Assembly: GCF_004379255.2 (NCBI RefSeq)
Contig: NC_056045.1
Coordinates: 8,521,593-8,585,592 of the forward strand
Length of the DNA: 64,000 nucleotides
Source: Salvia splendens
Lineage: Eukaryota > Streptophyta > Magnoliopsida > Lamiales > Lamiaceae
Direction: 5' to 3'
Part shown: piece after piece, positions 11,601-22,611 of the stretch
Numbering within the stretch: position 1 is the stretch's first letter
Layout of the letters: every line of letters starts with the position of its first letter
Position numbers and translations under genes: made by a program
The notes under the pieces: model-generated
Database searches by the model: none
Seen by the model: only the letters and a program-made list of their open reading frames with translations
What the model was told of the DNA's origin: nothing

Positions 11601-13655
11601 GGTGCATTATATTGAGTATCTTAGGCATTATGCAGTATGTCTAATTATCTTATGAATTGTATTGTAACCATGCATTCACAGAGACCGCCCCTGTCAAAGG
11701 AGAAGGGGATAGTAATTTCTGAGGCTGGGACGGGTGGTATTAGTTCCGACGTGCCATTGAAAATCGCGGCTGGACGTGTAAAAGGAAAGGAGAAGGTCAA
11801 CAAGGCTAAGGAGGCCATCCGATCGGTAACAAAATACTACCTCCGTCCCCAAAAATTTGTCCCACTTTGACCCGGCACGGGTTTTAAAAAATGTAGTGAA
11901 AAGTGAGTTGAAAAAGTTAGTGGATTGTGGGTCCTACTTTTATATATTAATTTTATAATAAAATGTGAGTAGGAATGAGTTAGTGGAATATGGGGTCCAC
12001 TACCAAAAATGGTAAAAGTGAAATGGGACAAATTTTGGGGGACGGACGAAAATGGAAAAATGGGACAAATTTTCAGGGACGGAGGGAGTAATAGATAACA
12101 TCTTTTAAGGATTTTGCCTAATTGTTGTATGTGTATTGTATATTTGCAGCAGGATTTAAACGTTGAAACGACACGTTTAAGGAAAGCTAGTCCTGCTATG
12201 CGATCTCCTTTCAACGAGCGTGTTGTAAGGCTTACAGCCAAGGCTAACGGCAATGACAAGGAACTATATTTCTGGGTTCTGAGCACAGCGGAGACGCATA
12301 AATCGATCAGGTGTGTATTATTTGTGTTGCATTTGATGTGTGAAGAGGGTGATTCTCTTTACTGATTGTTTTTTTGTATTTCATGTATTAATTTCTAAAC
12401 TTCGCATTATGAAATTCTCATTGTGCATTATGTAATCATACAGTAATAGAAGTTTATTCTACATTAGGTTTGGTATTCTTTGAAAACAGTAATAAACCTA
12501 CTGGGATTTTAGCTTCATTATTTGGATTTGGTAGTGCTTATGTATGCAATTATTAACGTGGCATTTTATATTGATATGCAGGGATGCAATTGTTTACGAA
12601 GACTCCTACAAACAAACAGTGAAGTCCGAGTTCCTTTCACTGGCACCATTTAAACCTGTCAGCCCGGTCATCGTGGACACTTGGTGCTCATATTTGAACA
12701 ATATAGAGAAGCTCAAGGCACCATATACAGCGTCCAGACTCTTCTTTTCGACAAGGCCATGCGTGAGTGAATCTATTATTTTATCTATTTACGAAATGAA
12801 TATTACTCTGCAACATAAGTACCTGAAGTACCGACAACGATTGTAGGCACCATCGCTGATAGATAGCCCTGAAGAGTGGGATGAAGAAAGGAGATTTGCG
12901 TCTTTTTGGACCATTCTTTTTGAGGAGGCACTAGCAGCAGGATACAGCAAATGGGAGAAACACGATCTGGTTAGTGTGAATATAAACTTATTTGTATGAG
13001 AATCAATTGTTTAGGACATCTTACAATAAAATTTATTGTTATCTTCGTCGTGTAGATCTTCTTCCCAATTTGGGGGAAGATACATCAATATGTGGTCTGT
13101 TTCGATGTGCCGGATGGCAAGATCAACATTATTGACCACACCCTCACAGAGTCGCACGCATCGTTCGGCGACAAATATGGGGACACACCATCTTTGCTGG
13201 TATGATATGTGACCACTCTATTTTTTTTCCTTTTATGCATTAAAACATATTTTGGTGATGCGGTAAAATTATGTATGTTTTTGTTTTAGCGGAAATTCAT
13301 GGCTGACGCAATAGATAAGTGCAACGACTCCATACTGGCTGATGTGATACGAAAGTGCACAACACATGTAGTTGCAATGCCGTGGCGGAACAACCTGTCC
13401 ATATCTGAGAACGGTGTGTATGTCATGCGCCACTTGGAAACCTACTTTGGAGAGAAGGAGAAAGACTGGGAATGCGGGCTCACAGCGAAGGGAAACAAAA
13501 GTATTGAAATGTTTCGAATCAAGTTCGCAAGGGCGTTACTGACTTGTGCTCACAATGTCCGCGGTGCCGCAAACCAAAAAAATGCAACCAAGTTCTGGAA
13601 AGAAAAACCTGCAAATTTCAATTTCGAATGCTGGGTAGAAAATTATGGTTTGTAG
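8623..13655 (+). CDS. Transposon-borne Ulp1/C48-like protein, 11 exons, copy A
   Basis: Exons inferred from GT-AG sites and phase: 8623-8668, 9330-10102, 10229-11038, 11117-11305, 11391-11471, 11682-11825, 12150-12310, 12582-12762, 12847-12969, 13056-13199, 13290-13655. Joined, they give about 1005 residues with no internal stop. The N-terminus has an AT-hook-like KRGRPR. Exon 2 holds the domain typical of plant transposon Ulp1-like proteins (LNPRQKRAVTEIGFG, then LTLDEEDVHLTLGFP). The middle is charged and low-complexity. Exons 10-11 form a C48 cysteine-protease fold: candidate His in GKIHQYVV, Asp in NIIDHT. The expected Cys motif (DCGVYVMRH) reads SENGVYVMRH, so Cys is replaced by Asn, and the upstream oxyanion Gln position appears to be Arg. 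The protein is therefore probably not an active SUMO protease. Intron 6 contains the Stowaway MITE. Confidence 0.82.
11837..12088. mobile_element. Stowaway MITE, present in copy A only
   Basis: The 252-bp element begins CTACCTCCGTCCCC and ends with GGGACGGAGGGAG, the typical Stowaway (Tc1/mariner) termini. It is flanked by TA at 11835-11836 and 12089-12090. Copy B reads straight through with a single TA (about 58367), so the empty site is preserved. It sits in intron 6 of the Ulp1-like gene, leaving both splice sites intact. Confidence 0.97.
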
Positions 13656-13879
13656 TGCGTGACTCTCTGGTATTTGTTGGAAGACTTAGCATTTTAGATA
13701 TTATTACAACCTTCAATACACTTACCAATGTTTTTGAGAAAGTCTTTTTGAATTGTATCTTGTGAGCACTCAGCAGAACCGTATGTGCATTCCTTTTAAT
13801 CAGACGGATGAAAATACTTTTTGTGTACTTGGTGTATTATGTCCTTTGTCGTGTTTGTAATTTTGTTTTGTTCAAAATA

Positions 13880-14400
13880 GGTGGTCGTTTAACTGTCGTA
13901 ATGCTTTACAGATGCCAAATAATGCACTAATTCCTGTGCGCAATGCAATGGCAACACTAAATAATGCATTTTTTTTATACACCTAATACATATTAATCCA
14001 TGTATGTAGTACGCATTTATATTTGTATATAATATCTGCTCCTAACATAAGTATTCGTAATATATTATGCATTACGAAACTTTCTTTGCGTATTTTACAT
14101 GGATAATGCAACAATCGTTGGGCGTAATGCTAGCGCCTCAACTAAATAATGCATTCGTTTATTGCACACCTAATAATTTGCAACAAATACATAGTAGGCC
14201 TCCATTGTATGTGCATCATGTCTGCATATACTGTAAGTATTCGTATTATATTATGCATACACAAACGTTGTTTGTGTATATTACACAAATAATGCAACAA
14301 TCGTTATGTCTAATGCAATTGCAACAATAAATAATGCATTTGTTGATTGCATACCTGATATAGTAGAACGTATATTTAGTACGCCTCGAATGTGTATATA
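13880..14400. repeat. Imperfect triplicated 170-bp unit between the two MULE genes, copy A
   Basis: Three units, each with 'aataatgca', a CAACAATCGTT- or CAACACTAA-like stretch and an 'ataatgcatt...cacctaata' end, fill the spacer between the convergent genes. At least eight ATAATGCA/TGCATTAT-type words occur here. Short open frames in it are repeat artefacts. Confidence 0.7.
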
Positions 14401-14626
14401 TGTTTTGTAATTGTTAATGGAAACCGTATAATGTATTAGGCCTTCAACGCTTGAGTTAAAATAATGCTCATGAAAAGTGTTAGGGACAGATGTTTAACCA
14501 TCTAATAAACCGACATATTTTTCACCCAAACCAAGTAAACCAAGATATTCTATTACAACCATCCTACTAAAAATAAAGAATCGACCAAAGGAACAACAAA
14601 TGCAGGAATTTTTTTAAAGATATGAG

Positions 14627-17049
14627 TCAAGCTGGATTTTTCCCCTTGCGAGCATCCTTCTCCATCCTCATCTCTTTAAGCACAGGACAATTCCTAGAGT
14701 TGTGATGACCCATCTCATCGCAACCCTTACACCGTCTAAGAGGCCTAGTCGCATCCTTTATAGCCTTGTCTCTCTTTGAAATCAGACGGCTCGCCGAGCT
14801 GCTGGCGTGACCCTTCATCTTCACAACATCGGGAGGATGCACTGCAACAGTTTCAGGCCTTGCCATTCCGTAAAACTCTTCAACCATACGCCTCTTCTCA
14901 GCGACTGAGGTTACCGGTTTACCAGTTTGAAGTGAGTTGCCAAGTTCTTCGACGCCAGCTACAAATGCACGTAATGCGCCGATGTCGGTCTCAAACTGTC
15001 TAAGAAACCCATAAAACATCGAAATCGCCTTCTTTGACACAGTTTGCCTATCGTCAGCGGATGAGTGAGTAAGCAAGCGTTCCTGAAACTCCCCGTGTAC
15101 AGCCTTGGCTAAGGGCGTCTTCATCCATCTGCTTTCACAATATTTCTCCGGGATTTTTTTCACCTCATTGTTCCGAAATAGGAAGAAAATATGACTGCAC
15201 AAATAACCATGGCGACCAAAAAGCTTGCATTCGCACGAGTAAGAATCATCCGTCTTGTCATGACGAACAAAATATGCATTGCGCTTGCTATCGCCAAGCT
15301 TGTATGTGTCAGCAGTTTCTCCTGACATAAAACTCAGCACACGACATCTGTCATTACCTTCGACTATTTCTTCTTGTATTTTCCTGAACATACTGTCGGT
15401 AAACAATGTAGAAGCATGTTTCTCGAACGGCAGAGTAGTTGCGAGTATGGGTATGGACGTGGCATCGTGGTAGTCCAAAGCTGTTCTACTATTCCGCTGG
15501 AATTCTATGGCGTGGTTGAAACTCAGGTAGAATTCGGCTATGTTTGCTCGGGGCTTCAGATAATTTTTGTAGAAAATGTTCTCTGATTCAGATATGGACG
15601 TAGTCCTAATCATCGAACCCATAGGAAAATCCCTAAAGTACGCCGGTATCCAGTACCTCCTATATGCATACAGTGTGTTGAACCAGTCGATGTCCTCCAG
15701 CTGATAATGTTCAACCAATCTATTCCACTCCTCCTCGAATTCCTCCGGCTCTAATAGGTCCGACCAAACACAAGCGTTAAACTCCTTTTTGAAATCGTCG
15801 TCCCGCAATAATCTGTTTGGTACCTTGACTGCCAATTTATGCATTATATGCCACATACACCAACGGTGACGCGTGCCGACGAGGACTTCTTCAATCGCTG
15901 ATCGCATACCCAAATCTTGATCGGTCACAATCATCCTGGGTGCTACACCCATACAATCTATAAAATGTCTGAACAGCCAAGCAAATGCCCCTGTTTTCTC
16001 GCTGCACACCAACCCGGCCGCAAATGTCACAGGACTACCATGATTATCCTTTCCAGTGAAATGAGTGAATATCATACAGTACCTGCGGACATGACAACAA
16101 CCGGTCGTCATAAGCATAATCGTATAATAATGCAACTTACGGCAGTACATAATGCAGTAACATCAAACAAATAATGCATACAATATACAATACATTAATA
16201 GAATATAACATAAACAACACATTATTTAGTTTTGTACCTATTTGTGTTGTATGTGGAGTCGAAGGACACAATGTCACCAAACATGTGGTAATTTCTCTTC
16301 ATCACACCATCGCACCAAAACAAAGCAACCAACTGGTCAAATTCGTTAACTTCGTAGTGATAGGTGAAAGCCTCGGACATCTCCTTCTTCCTAGCCATGT
16401 CATCCAACACCATTTGTACATCAACTCCTTGTGCATATGCTTTTATGTCCCATGAGGCATTCCTGATATCCCCCACAGTGCAACCAGCCAGGTTAAACCC
16501 ACCAAGAATCTCCTTCAATACCTTAAATGTAAGCGTGGGTCCTATATTCGCCCTGGAACAGTCTAGTATAAATTTGTGATGTACATCATCCAACTTGCGA
16601 TTACTTGACATGAATTTCTGCTGTTCCGTCTCAACCATATGATGGTTATGAATCTCATTGAACTCCTGAATTATGTATCCTGACGAGCAATCTTCCGAGA
16701 AAAACCTGAAGGATATATTAGCTGTACAACCACACCGCTTAGATAACTTCCTACGCTTGATTGTGAAACCAGAACGGGCATTCAACTGGTCATCCTCTTC
16801 ACCCTTCTTCCGTCCTTCCCTATTGCATACAACTTGATACCACGTGGTGACATCATCAACCTTCCTCATAGCTTGTTTGCGCGTATCAAAGCCAACTGCC
16901 CGGGCATATATGTCGTAGAAAGCAAAAGCGAAATCCAATGACTGGAATTTCTGACCTACAACAGGCTTCATCGAGGGAGGACATTCAGGTACAACAACCA
17001 CTGTACATAATTGGAAAAAAGGGGTCAGCATAATATAACAACTTTGCAA
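14627..17049 (-). CDS. Mutator-like transposase (FAR1 domain, DDE core, SWIM finger), copy A
   Basis: Two exons are clear: 16238 to about 17000 and 14627-16082, with a 155-bp intron (16083-16237) whose phase joins Asn-Arg-Tyr-Cys correctly. In order the protein shows a FAR1-type DNA-binding region (about 16950-16600) and a MULE catalytic core with FDSTYNTNR for the first Asp. It continues with MIVTDQD for the second Asp, a CMWH motif, and SISESEN for a candidate Glu. Next are a CEC-x(n)-CSH SWIM finger and a C-terminal zinc knuckle (CKGCDEMGHH then NC). Total is about 740-755 residues. The start is unsure: a strong acceptor (TTATGTACAG) at 17001 suggests an unseen short upstream exon, and copy B differs upstream of it. 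The catalytic motifs look intact, so this could be an active source. It is related to the domesticated FAR1/FHY3 family, but its setting marks it as a transposon gene. Confidence 0.88.
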
Positions 17050-17207
17050 TATAATATGCTGACAAGTAATGCACGATTTTCACGATTTCAATATGTCAAA
17101 TTATTCAGATAGATAAACACGTGATTTATGCATACGTATAACACATACTAATAAAAACGTTGTTACGGAGTACATGTTGTGGTATATGTATTAAAAACGT
17201 TGTTTTT

Positions 17208-18130
17208 TACATACTACACCCTACCCCCTAGGCTTATTAAACCCTTAGGGGAAACAAGCAACGTGCGCCACACCGCGCAATCCAGACGAAATCTTTTTTA
17301 CCCGAAACATTGCCTCTCACGAATTATGCATTATATAGAAACCTAAGTGCATTATACATCGTCAATACGTGCATTATATGCTTCGTCTCAACCTAATACC
17401 CTACATATGCCGCTAGCGAAGCCATGGAGAAAATTCTCAAAGCAATCAGTAATGTTATACAACTTCAACACAAAACACGATTTAATTGTTGATTAAAACC
17501 TACCCCCTACATACTACACCCTACCCCCTAGGCTTATTAAACCCTTAGGGGAAACAAGCAAGGTGCGCCACAAATCGCAAACCAGACGACCCTATCTTTT
17601 TACCCGAAACAATCTCGCTCACTAATTATGCATTATATAGACATCTAAGTGCATTATACGTCGTCAATACGTGCATTATATGCCGAGTCTCAACCTAATA
17701 CCCTACATATGCCGCCCGCGAATCCTTGGAGAAATTTCTCACAGCAAGCAGTAATGTTATACCACGTCAACAAAAAACACGATTTTATTGTTGATTAAAA
17801 ATCAATTAATCAAACTAATACAACTTGTACATACGACACCCTACCCCCTAGGCTTATTAAACCCTTAGGGGAAACAAGCAACGTGCGCCACACCGCGCAA
17901 TCCAGACGAAATCTTTTTTACCCGAAACATTGCCTCTCACGAATTATGCATTATATAGAAACCTAAGTGCATTATACATCGTCAATACGTGCTTTATATG
18001 CTTCGTCTCAACCTAATACACTACATATGCCGCTAGCGAATCCATGGAGAAAGTTCTCACAGAAAGCAATAATGTTATACCATGGCAACACAAAACACAA
18101 TTTAATTGTTGATTAAAAATGAAATAATCA
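17208..18130. repeat. Three tandem subterminal units of about 300-320 bp, copy A
   Basis: Units start at 17208, 17508 and 17828 with TACATACTACACCCTACCCC. Each holds a stem-loop-forming CCCCTAGG...CTTAGGGG segment, two or three TGCATTATA words and a conserved end. They lie upstream of the transposase and inside the right end of the MULE, where transposase-binding sites and a promoter would be expected; that role is inference. Confidence 0.92.
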
Positions 18131-18551
18131 AACTGCTACCACTTCTACAGAAAGATCCGCAACATTAAAAAAACATGCTACTTCATGATTTACCTTCTTC
18201 CATTGCTTAAGATCAAACTCTGACTACCAACGACTGATTAACAATAGGATTTAGATTTGTGATAATTGAAACCTTCCAAAAAAATAGTAATGCAGAATCA
18301 TATACGTCTGACGCTCTCTGCCTTCTTCGACGTGAGAGAAGAAAATAAACCGTAATATTTGCAAAGGAGAGAATCATGGAATTTCCATAACTAACACAAT
18401 ATCATCTACCAAATCTGCCCTTAATCGATTTTTAATTGATAATAATTAAATGGAATCAGCGATTTTTTTAAGCCACAAGATTGCTGGAATTAAAGGTTGA
18501 GATTAAAAAGGAAAAAGGAGGAAATATGAGAAAAGGAAATGAATACATCCC
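18131..18551. mobile_element. Right terminal region of the two-gene MULE
   Basis: Non-coding. The last 50 bases, read on the minus strand from the (TA)n run, are GGGATGTATTCATTTCC followed by TTTCCTCCTTTTTCC. The same sequence appears inverted at 18966-19015, beyond the small (TA)n-bounded element. Confidence 0.7.
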
Positions 18552-18577
18552 TATATATATATATATATATATATATA

Positions 18578-18931
18578 GGATTGTGATCAAGATAGAACCA
18601 TTCTTAAACGTAGAAAAAATGCCAAACGGAGGTCGTTAGATCTTTTAATCCAATGGTTTTGATTTGCACAGCAACTTCCCATTACAACCAAAACTATTAT
18701 TAATGGGTGAATGCAGAGAAGTGAAAAAATAAAGCATGCATGGACTCTTCTTCGTTTCATTCATTCTTCCATCAACATGTGAGTTTTTTCGCATGTTGAG
18801 TCCGGAATGTCGTGAAAACATAGTCTAATATGTATGATTTTTAATCTTGACCGTCATTTTTTCCTCATCCAATGAATAAAATATGTAGAATTCTAGGTTC
18901 TACACTTAAGAATGGTTCTATCTTTAACGCA

Positions 18932-18935
<4 letters not shown>
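18578..18935. mobile_element. 358-bp TIR element between two (TA)n runs
   Basis: The left end GGATTGTGATCAAGATAG and the reverse complement of the right end GGGTTGCGTTAAAGATAG continue with a shared AACCATTCTTAA, giving a TIR of about 36 bp with few mismatches. The element is flanked on both sides by (TA)n runs of about 26-30 bp. It has no coding capacity. Confidence 0.85.
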
Positions 18936-18965
<30 letters not shown>

Positions 18966-18968
<3 letters not shown>

Positions 18969-19670
18969 ATGTATTCATTTCCTTTTCCTATATTTCCTCC
19001 TTTTTCCTTCTTAATATCAGCCATTAGATTAGAGAAATGGACGGTCAAGATCAACATTGGTTAATTAATCCCGTGTTGCATTATTTGTCATATTTTGTGC
19101 ATTATGAGGGTACAATAGTAATCTAATAATGGCTGGAAACCGCTACGAATAATGCACCACATGGTCACGAGTAATGCATATAATTGCCTATATAATGCAC
19201 AATATGTGAACTGCAATGCATACGAACAAGATGTGCTGTGTTATGATGTTTGACACACGTTTCTTGTTTCCCCTAAGGGTTTAATAAGCTTAGGGGCTAG
19301 GGTATAGTACGTAGACATGTATGTAATCTTCACATGGTAACGAGTAATGGATATAATTGACTATATAATGCACAATTTGTGAGCTGCAATGCATACGAAC
19401 AAGATGTGCGGTGTTATGATGTTTGACACACGTTTTTTGTTTCCCCTAAGGCTTTAATAAGCTTAGGGGCTAGGGTATAGTACGTACGCATTAATAACAA
19501 ATTATAAAATGATACGAATAATTCACCAAATTGTCACGAGTAATGGATGTTATTAACTATATAATGCACAATATGTGAACTGCAATGCATACGAATAAGA
19601 TGTACCATGTTATGATGTTTGACACACGTTTCTTGTTCCCCTAAGGGTTTAATAATGAACGGGTCCTGGG
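18966..19670. mobile_element. Facing end of a second MULE of the same family, truncated
   Basis: It begins with the same terminal sequence as 18551 but in opposite orientation. It then contains three tandem units of about 170 bp (about 19140, 19325 and 19500 to 19660), each with CCCCTAAG...AATAAGCTTAGGGG and TAATGCA words. The repeats relate to the 17208-18130 array in inverted orientation. Similarity stops near 19670 and no genes follow, so it is an isolated or truncated end. Confidence 0.72.
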
Positions 19671-21219
19671 GGTACAAAAAATGTACGGCAAATAATCACA
19701 TCACCTATTAGAAATAAAATAATACTAACTATAAAAAAATCCGTCCACCCAATTTAGTTGAGTTGTATTCCTTTTTAAGACGTCCCGACTTAGTAAAGTC
19801 GTCTTATTAGCAGAGAAACAAAATATATTGTCGATCATACTTTATTTTATATATCATACTATAATCGCTCTTAACTCTACTTTATTCTCTTTTTTATTTT
19901 ATTTTATCTTCATTTATTTTGTATAACACAAATTTTTAATATTTAGTCCCAAAAGAAACGCTTTAATTAAATTAGGACGGAGAGAGTAGTAGTGTAACCA
20001 AATTAACAAGCTATATTCGTAAAAATGACTACTATATCCGCAAAACAAAATAATAAAAAATAAAGTACTATAAAAATATACACACATACTAGAATTATTT
20101 TAAAACAATCATACTAAACCATTAAAAATATTTTTGAAATAAAAATTAAATTGCAAACTATCACCTAAGAATATAATTCAGCTAAATGAAAAATGCTATA
20201 AACTGCAATATAGATCAGATCAATTAAGATCGAAAAAGAGGTGCTACCGCTAATTGGAAAGAAAGTGGCAGCAGGAGGAATCGAAAACGAGTTCGAAGTA
20301 AGGTAAGTGGAGCGCTAAACCACTGGACCACTAATGCTTGTGTGTTTTTACTATAATTATATATTAAGACAACTAAATATGGGGTACAGTCGTACCCCTT
20401 GCTCCCATGTGGCTCCGCCACGGGTGGAATATGAGTCTCACTATATATATTACTTTTATAATAAAATGTAAAATGTGAGTGGAATAAGTCGGTGGATTGT
20501 GGGGCTTACTTACCATTTATAGTAAAAGTGAAATATGATTCTTAAGTTTAGGCAAAACAGAAATCTTAAGTTGGGACGGAGGGAATATGAAAGTCGGGTT
20601 CACCGCCGCCACTTGAAGGCGTGCATCCGTCGTTACCTTGGCGGCATTTCTTAAATTTACAGTCGAAATTGTTCCAAGAGTTTTCTGAGAAAATTGTACT
20701 CCTATAACAAAATTGATGTAGATTAGAAAGTAAATGTCTACGGGAGGAGAGAAGAAGTGAAAGTATTACTAGGAGGAGAGAGAAGGTAAGACGGAATTAC
20801 ATAGGATGAGAGAAATTAGTGACAATGAGAGAGAGGAGAAGAGATAATTATAAAAGTCAATGCAATAAAATTATTACTCTAATAATTTATATTCGTAGCA
20901 TAGGTTGTGTTATGTGTCTCAGTTGATATAGAAATTTGAAGGAAAAAATTGAGAAAAGTGTAATTAAGTAAAATTATCTTAGCACTAACTATTATTATTA
21001 ATTTATTGCATTGATTTTTATAATTATTTACAAAAATGACATTGTGTGGCGGGCCACATTATGGTTGCATAGCATTATTCTTGTATATATATGTGTATTT
21101 TGTTTGTGTGGAGTGTGTGTTTGATATGTCCCTAATTTTAGAATTATTTAGAATTACAAATTTTTCTTTTATATAGAATTTAAATTTTGAAATTGAAAAA
21201 TATAAATATTATTTTTATG
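19671..21219. other. Non-coding sequence with degraded MITE ends
   Basis: No gene is supported. Near 19970-19990 and 20573-20590 lie Stowaway-type ends (GGACGGAGAGAG, GGGACGGAGGGA) without clean partners. At 20385-20425 a sequence resembling one end of a hAT element (reverse complement GTGGCGGAGCCACATGGG) is present without its partner. The rest is AT-rich. Confidence 0.6.
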
Positions 21220-21221
21220 TA

Positions 21222-21426
21222 CTACTCCTTCGTCCCAAGAAAGATGATCCCTTCCTTGGGCGGCACGGGATTTTATGCAGCTTTATTTTGTGTGTTAAGC
21301 AAGAGAGTAAAGTAAGAGAGAAGGAATAAAATAGAGATAAAAGGTGTTTTTAATTTTAGTAATGGGTCATCTTGGTTGGGATAATCCAAAAAGGAAAGTG
21401 AGTCATCTTCAATGGGACGGAGTGAG
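21222..21426. mobile_element. Stowaway-like MITE
   Basis: The left end CTACTCCTTCGTCCCA pairs with the right end TGGGACGGAGTGAG, flanked by TA at 21220-21221 and 21427-21428. It is 205 bp and non-coding. Confidence 0.85.
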
Positions 21427-21529
21427 TACTTTATAAGTTAGATTGGATACCCAAACCATCTATCGACATATGAGACGTAAGAGTTACATGTTTGACTTTG
21501 CAAGTGAGAGTGGTAGAATAAAGAATGCG

Positions 21530-22609
21530 GGTCACTTTTTTATACATTTGCTTTTATAATAAAATGCGAGTGGACAGCGCCGGTCCTGAGGTTCCAAAGA
21601 CCCGGGGCGAGACTAAAAGTTGAGGCCCTATTTATATATTTTTTCCTTCCATTTTATAATCAGTTTCATCCAGCAAAAAACTAATAGCATATCAAAAGAA
21701 ATTCACTTCAAATAATTATTACATATTACCTTCAAAAATTTCTTCTAACATTTCTTGATGCGAAGTCGTTGATGATGGTGTTGCTGTCAACCTCGTCTAA
21801 AATTTAGAAGAAAAAAAGAACTGATCAAGATCAATTAATCAATCAATCGGTGTTGAAGCCAAAAGACATGAACGTACTAGTACTACATGTCTACTGTCTA
21901 CATACCTTCTTGACTTCTTGTGTTCCTTAATCCTTGCTGCTTGGTGACTTGTGTTTCTAGCTGCTTGATGAAGGCTCACGATCACGATCGGTGGATGAGT
22001 AGCAATATCAAAACAGAGAATCTGGATAGCTGACACAAATAACAAGAGAAAACAAATAAACAGTTATAAACAAACAATCGAAGAAATAAACAGTCAACTA
22101 CGCCCAATCCTGTGAAAATATACCCCAAAGCCAGGCGATCGATCAAACAAATCAAAATACAACAAAAAAGAAGAGTTTTGCCGGTGCAAATAACGGGGGA
22201 AAGGACCACAATTCCACAAACGAGCTCAAATAAATCAAAAGAGAATCGAATGAAGAAAAAATCGAATTTCAATTGCATACCAACATGGCGACATGACTCT
22301 TGAGCGAGAGATATTCCAAAGAATAAAATTAGTTGAGGAGCGAATTGTAGAGAGAGAAAGGTAGAAAAGGATATATGGGTTTACATATATATAATATATA
22401 TATATATATATACCTGAGGCTAGGGAGGCCCTGCAAATTTGGGGGCCCAGGGCGGCCGCTCCACTTGCCCCCCTCAGGTCCGGCCCTGCGAGTGGAGTGA
22501 GTTAGTGGAATGTGAGGTCCACTTACCAAAAATAGTAAAAATGAAATAAAACTTTTAATGGGGATTGAAAAAAATGGCAAATGAGATTTCTAATGGGGAC
22601 TAAAGGGAG
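21530..22609. mobile_element. Stowaway-like element split by a hAT insertion
   Basis: The halves at about 21530-21574 and 22497-22609 resemble the interior and right end of the Stowaway at 11837-12088 ('ttataataaaatg', 'gagttagtggaatgtg', ending AAAGGGAG then TA). The left terminus is not clear, so the element may have been incomplete before the hAT landed. Confidence 0.7.
21575..22488. mobile_element. Non-autonomous hAT element, 914 bp
   Basis: The left terminus CAGCGCCGGTCCTGAGG pairs with the reverse complement of the right, CAGGGCCGGACCTGAGG (15 of 17 identical). An exact 8-bp target duplication CGAGTGGA lies at 21567-21574 and 22489-22496. Eight-base duplications and CAG termini are the hAT signature. 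No transposase frame is present. A (TA)n stretch lies at about 22385-22412. Confidence 0.93.
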
Positions 22610-22611
22610 TA

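Larger units (their letters stand above)
603..17811 (+). repeat. Large direct duplication, copy A
   Basis: Positions 603 onward match 47283-64000 in the same orientation. The spacing shifts with indels: about 46512 near 3.1 kb, 46532 near 7.5-11.8 kb, and 46189 after 13.3 kb. Exon 2 of the Ulp1-like gene differs at about six of 773 bases. Larger differences are a Stowaway MITE in A only (11837-12088), a 90-bp deletion in B, a deletion with filler in B (about 48017-48042) and a 24-bp indel near 51428. The pairing leaves the window at 64000, which corresponds to about 17811 here. It may be a real segmental duplication, or two haplotypes placed in series by the assembler. Confidence 0.96.
8041..18551. 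mobile_element. Two-gene MULE with Ulp1-like gene and FAR1-type transposase, copy A
   Basis: The element holds an 11-exon Ulp1/C48-like gene on plus (8623-13655) and a Mutator-like transposase on minus (14627-17049), convergent with about 970 bp between them. The right side has tandem subterminal repeats (17208-18130) and a terminus at about 18551 (minus reading GGGATGTATTCATTTCC) against a (TA)n run. The left end is not proven; a (TA)n tract at 8032-8040 is the best candidate. TGCATTAT/ATAATGCA motifs are scattered through its introns and spacers. Ulp1-like genes carried by MULEs are known in plants (the Kaonashi or KI-MULE type), and this fits that class. Confidence 0.75.

Noticed and set aside
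14067..14330. 87-codon frame in the MULE spacer
   Set aside because: It is a translation of the imperfect tandem repeats; the repeated peptide follows the DNA repeat.
17410..17435. Candidate first exon of the transposase (ATGGCTTCGCTAGCGGCATAT followed by GT on minus)
   Set aside because: The phase does not fit the acceptor at 17001, and it recurs in each tandem unit; not enough to assign an exon.
20290..20345. tRNA-like wording ('gagcgctaaaccactggacca')
   Set aside because: No cloverleaf with matching acceptor stem could be drawn.
20224..20421. 65-codon minus frame
   Set aside because: It overlaps a hAT-like terminal sequence; no protein family.
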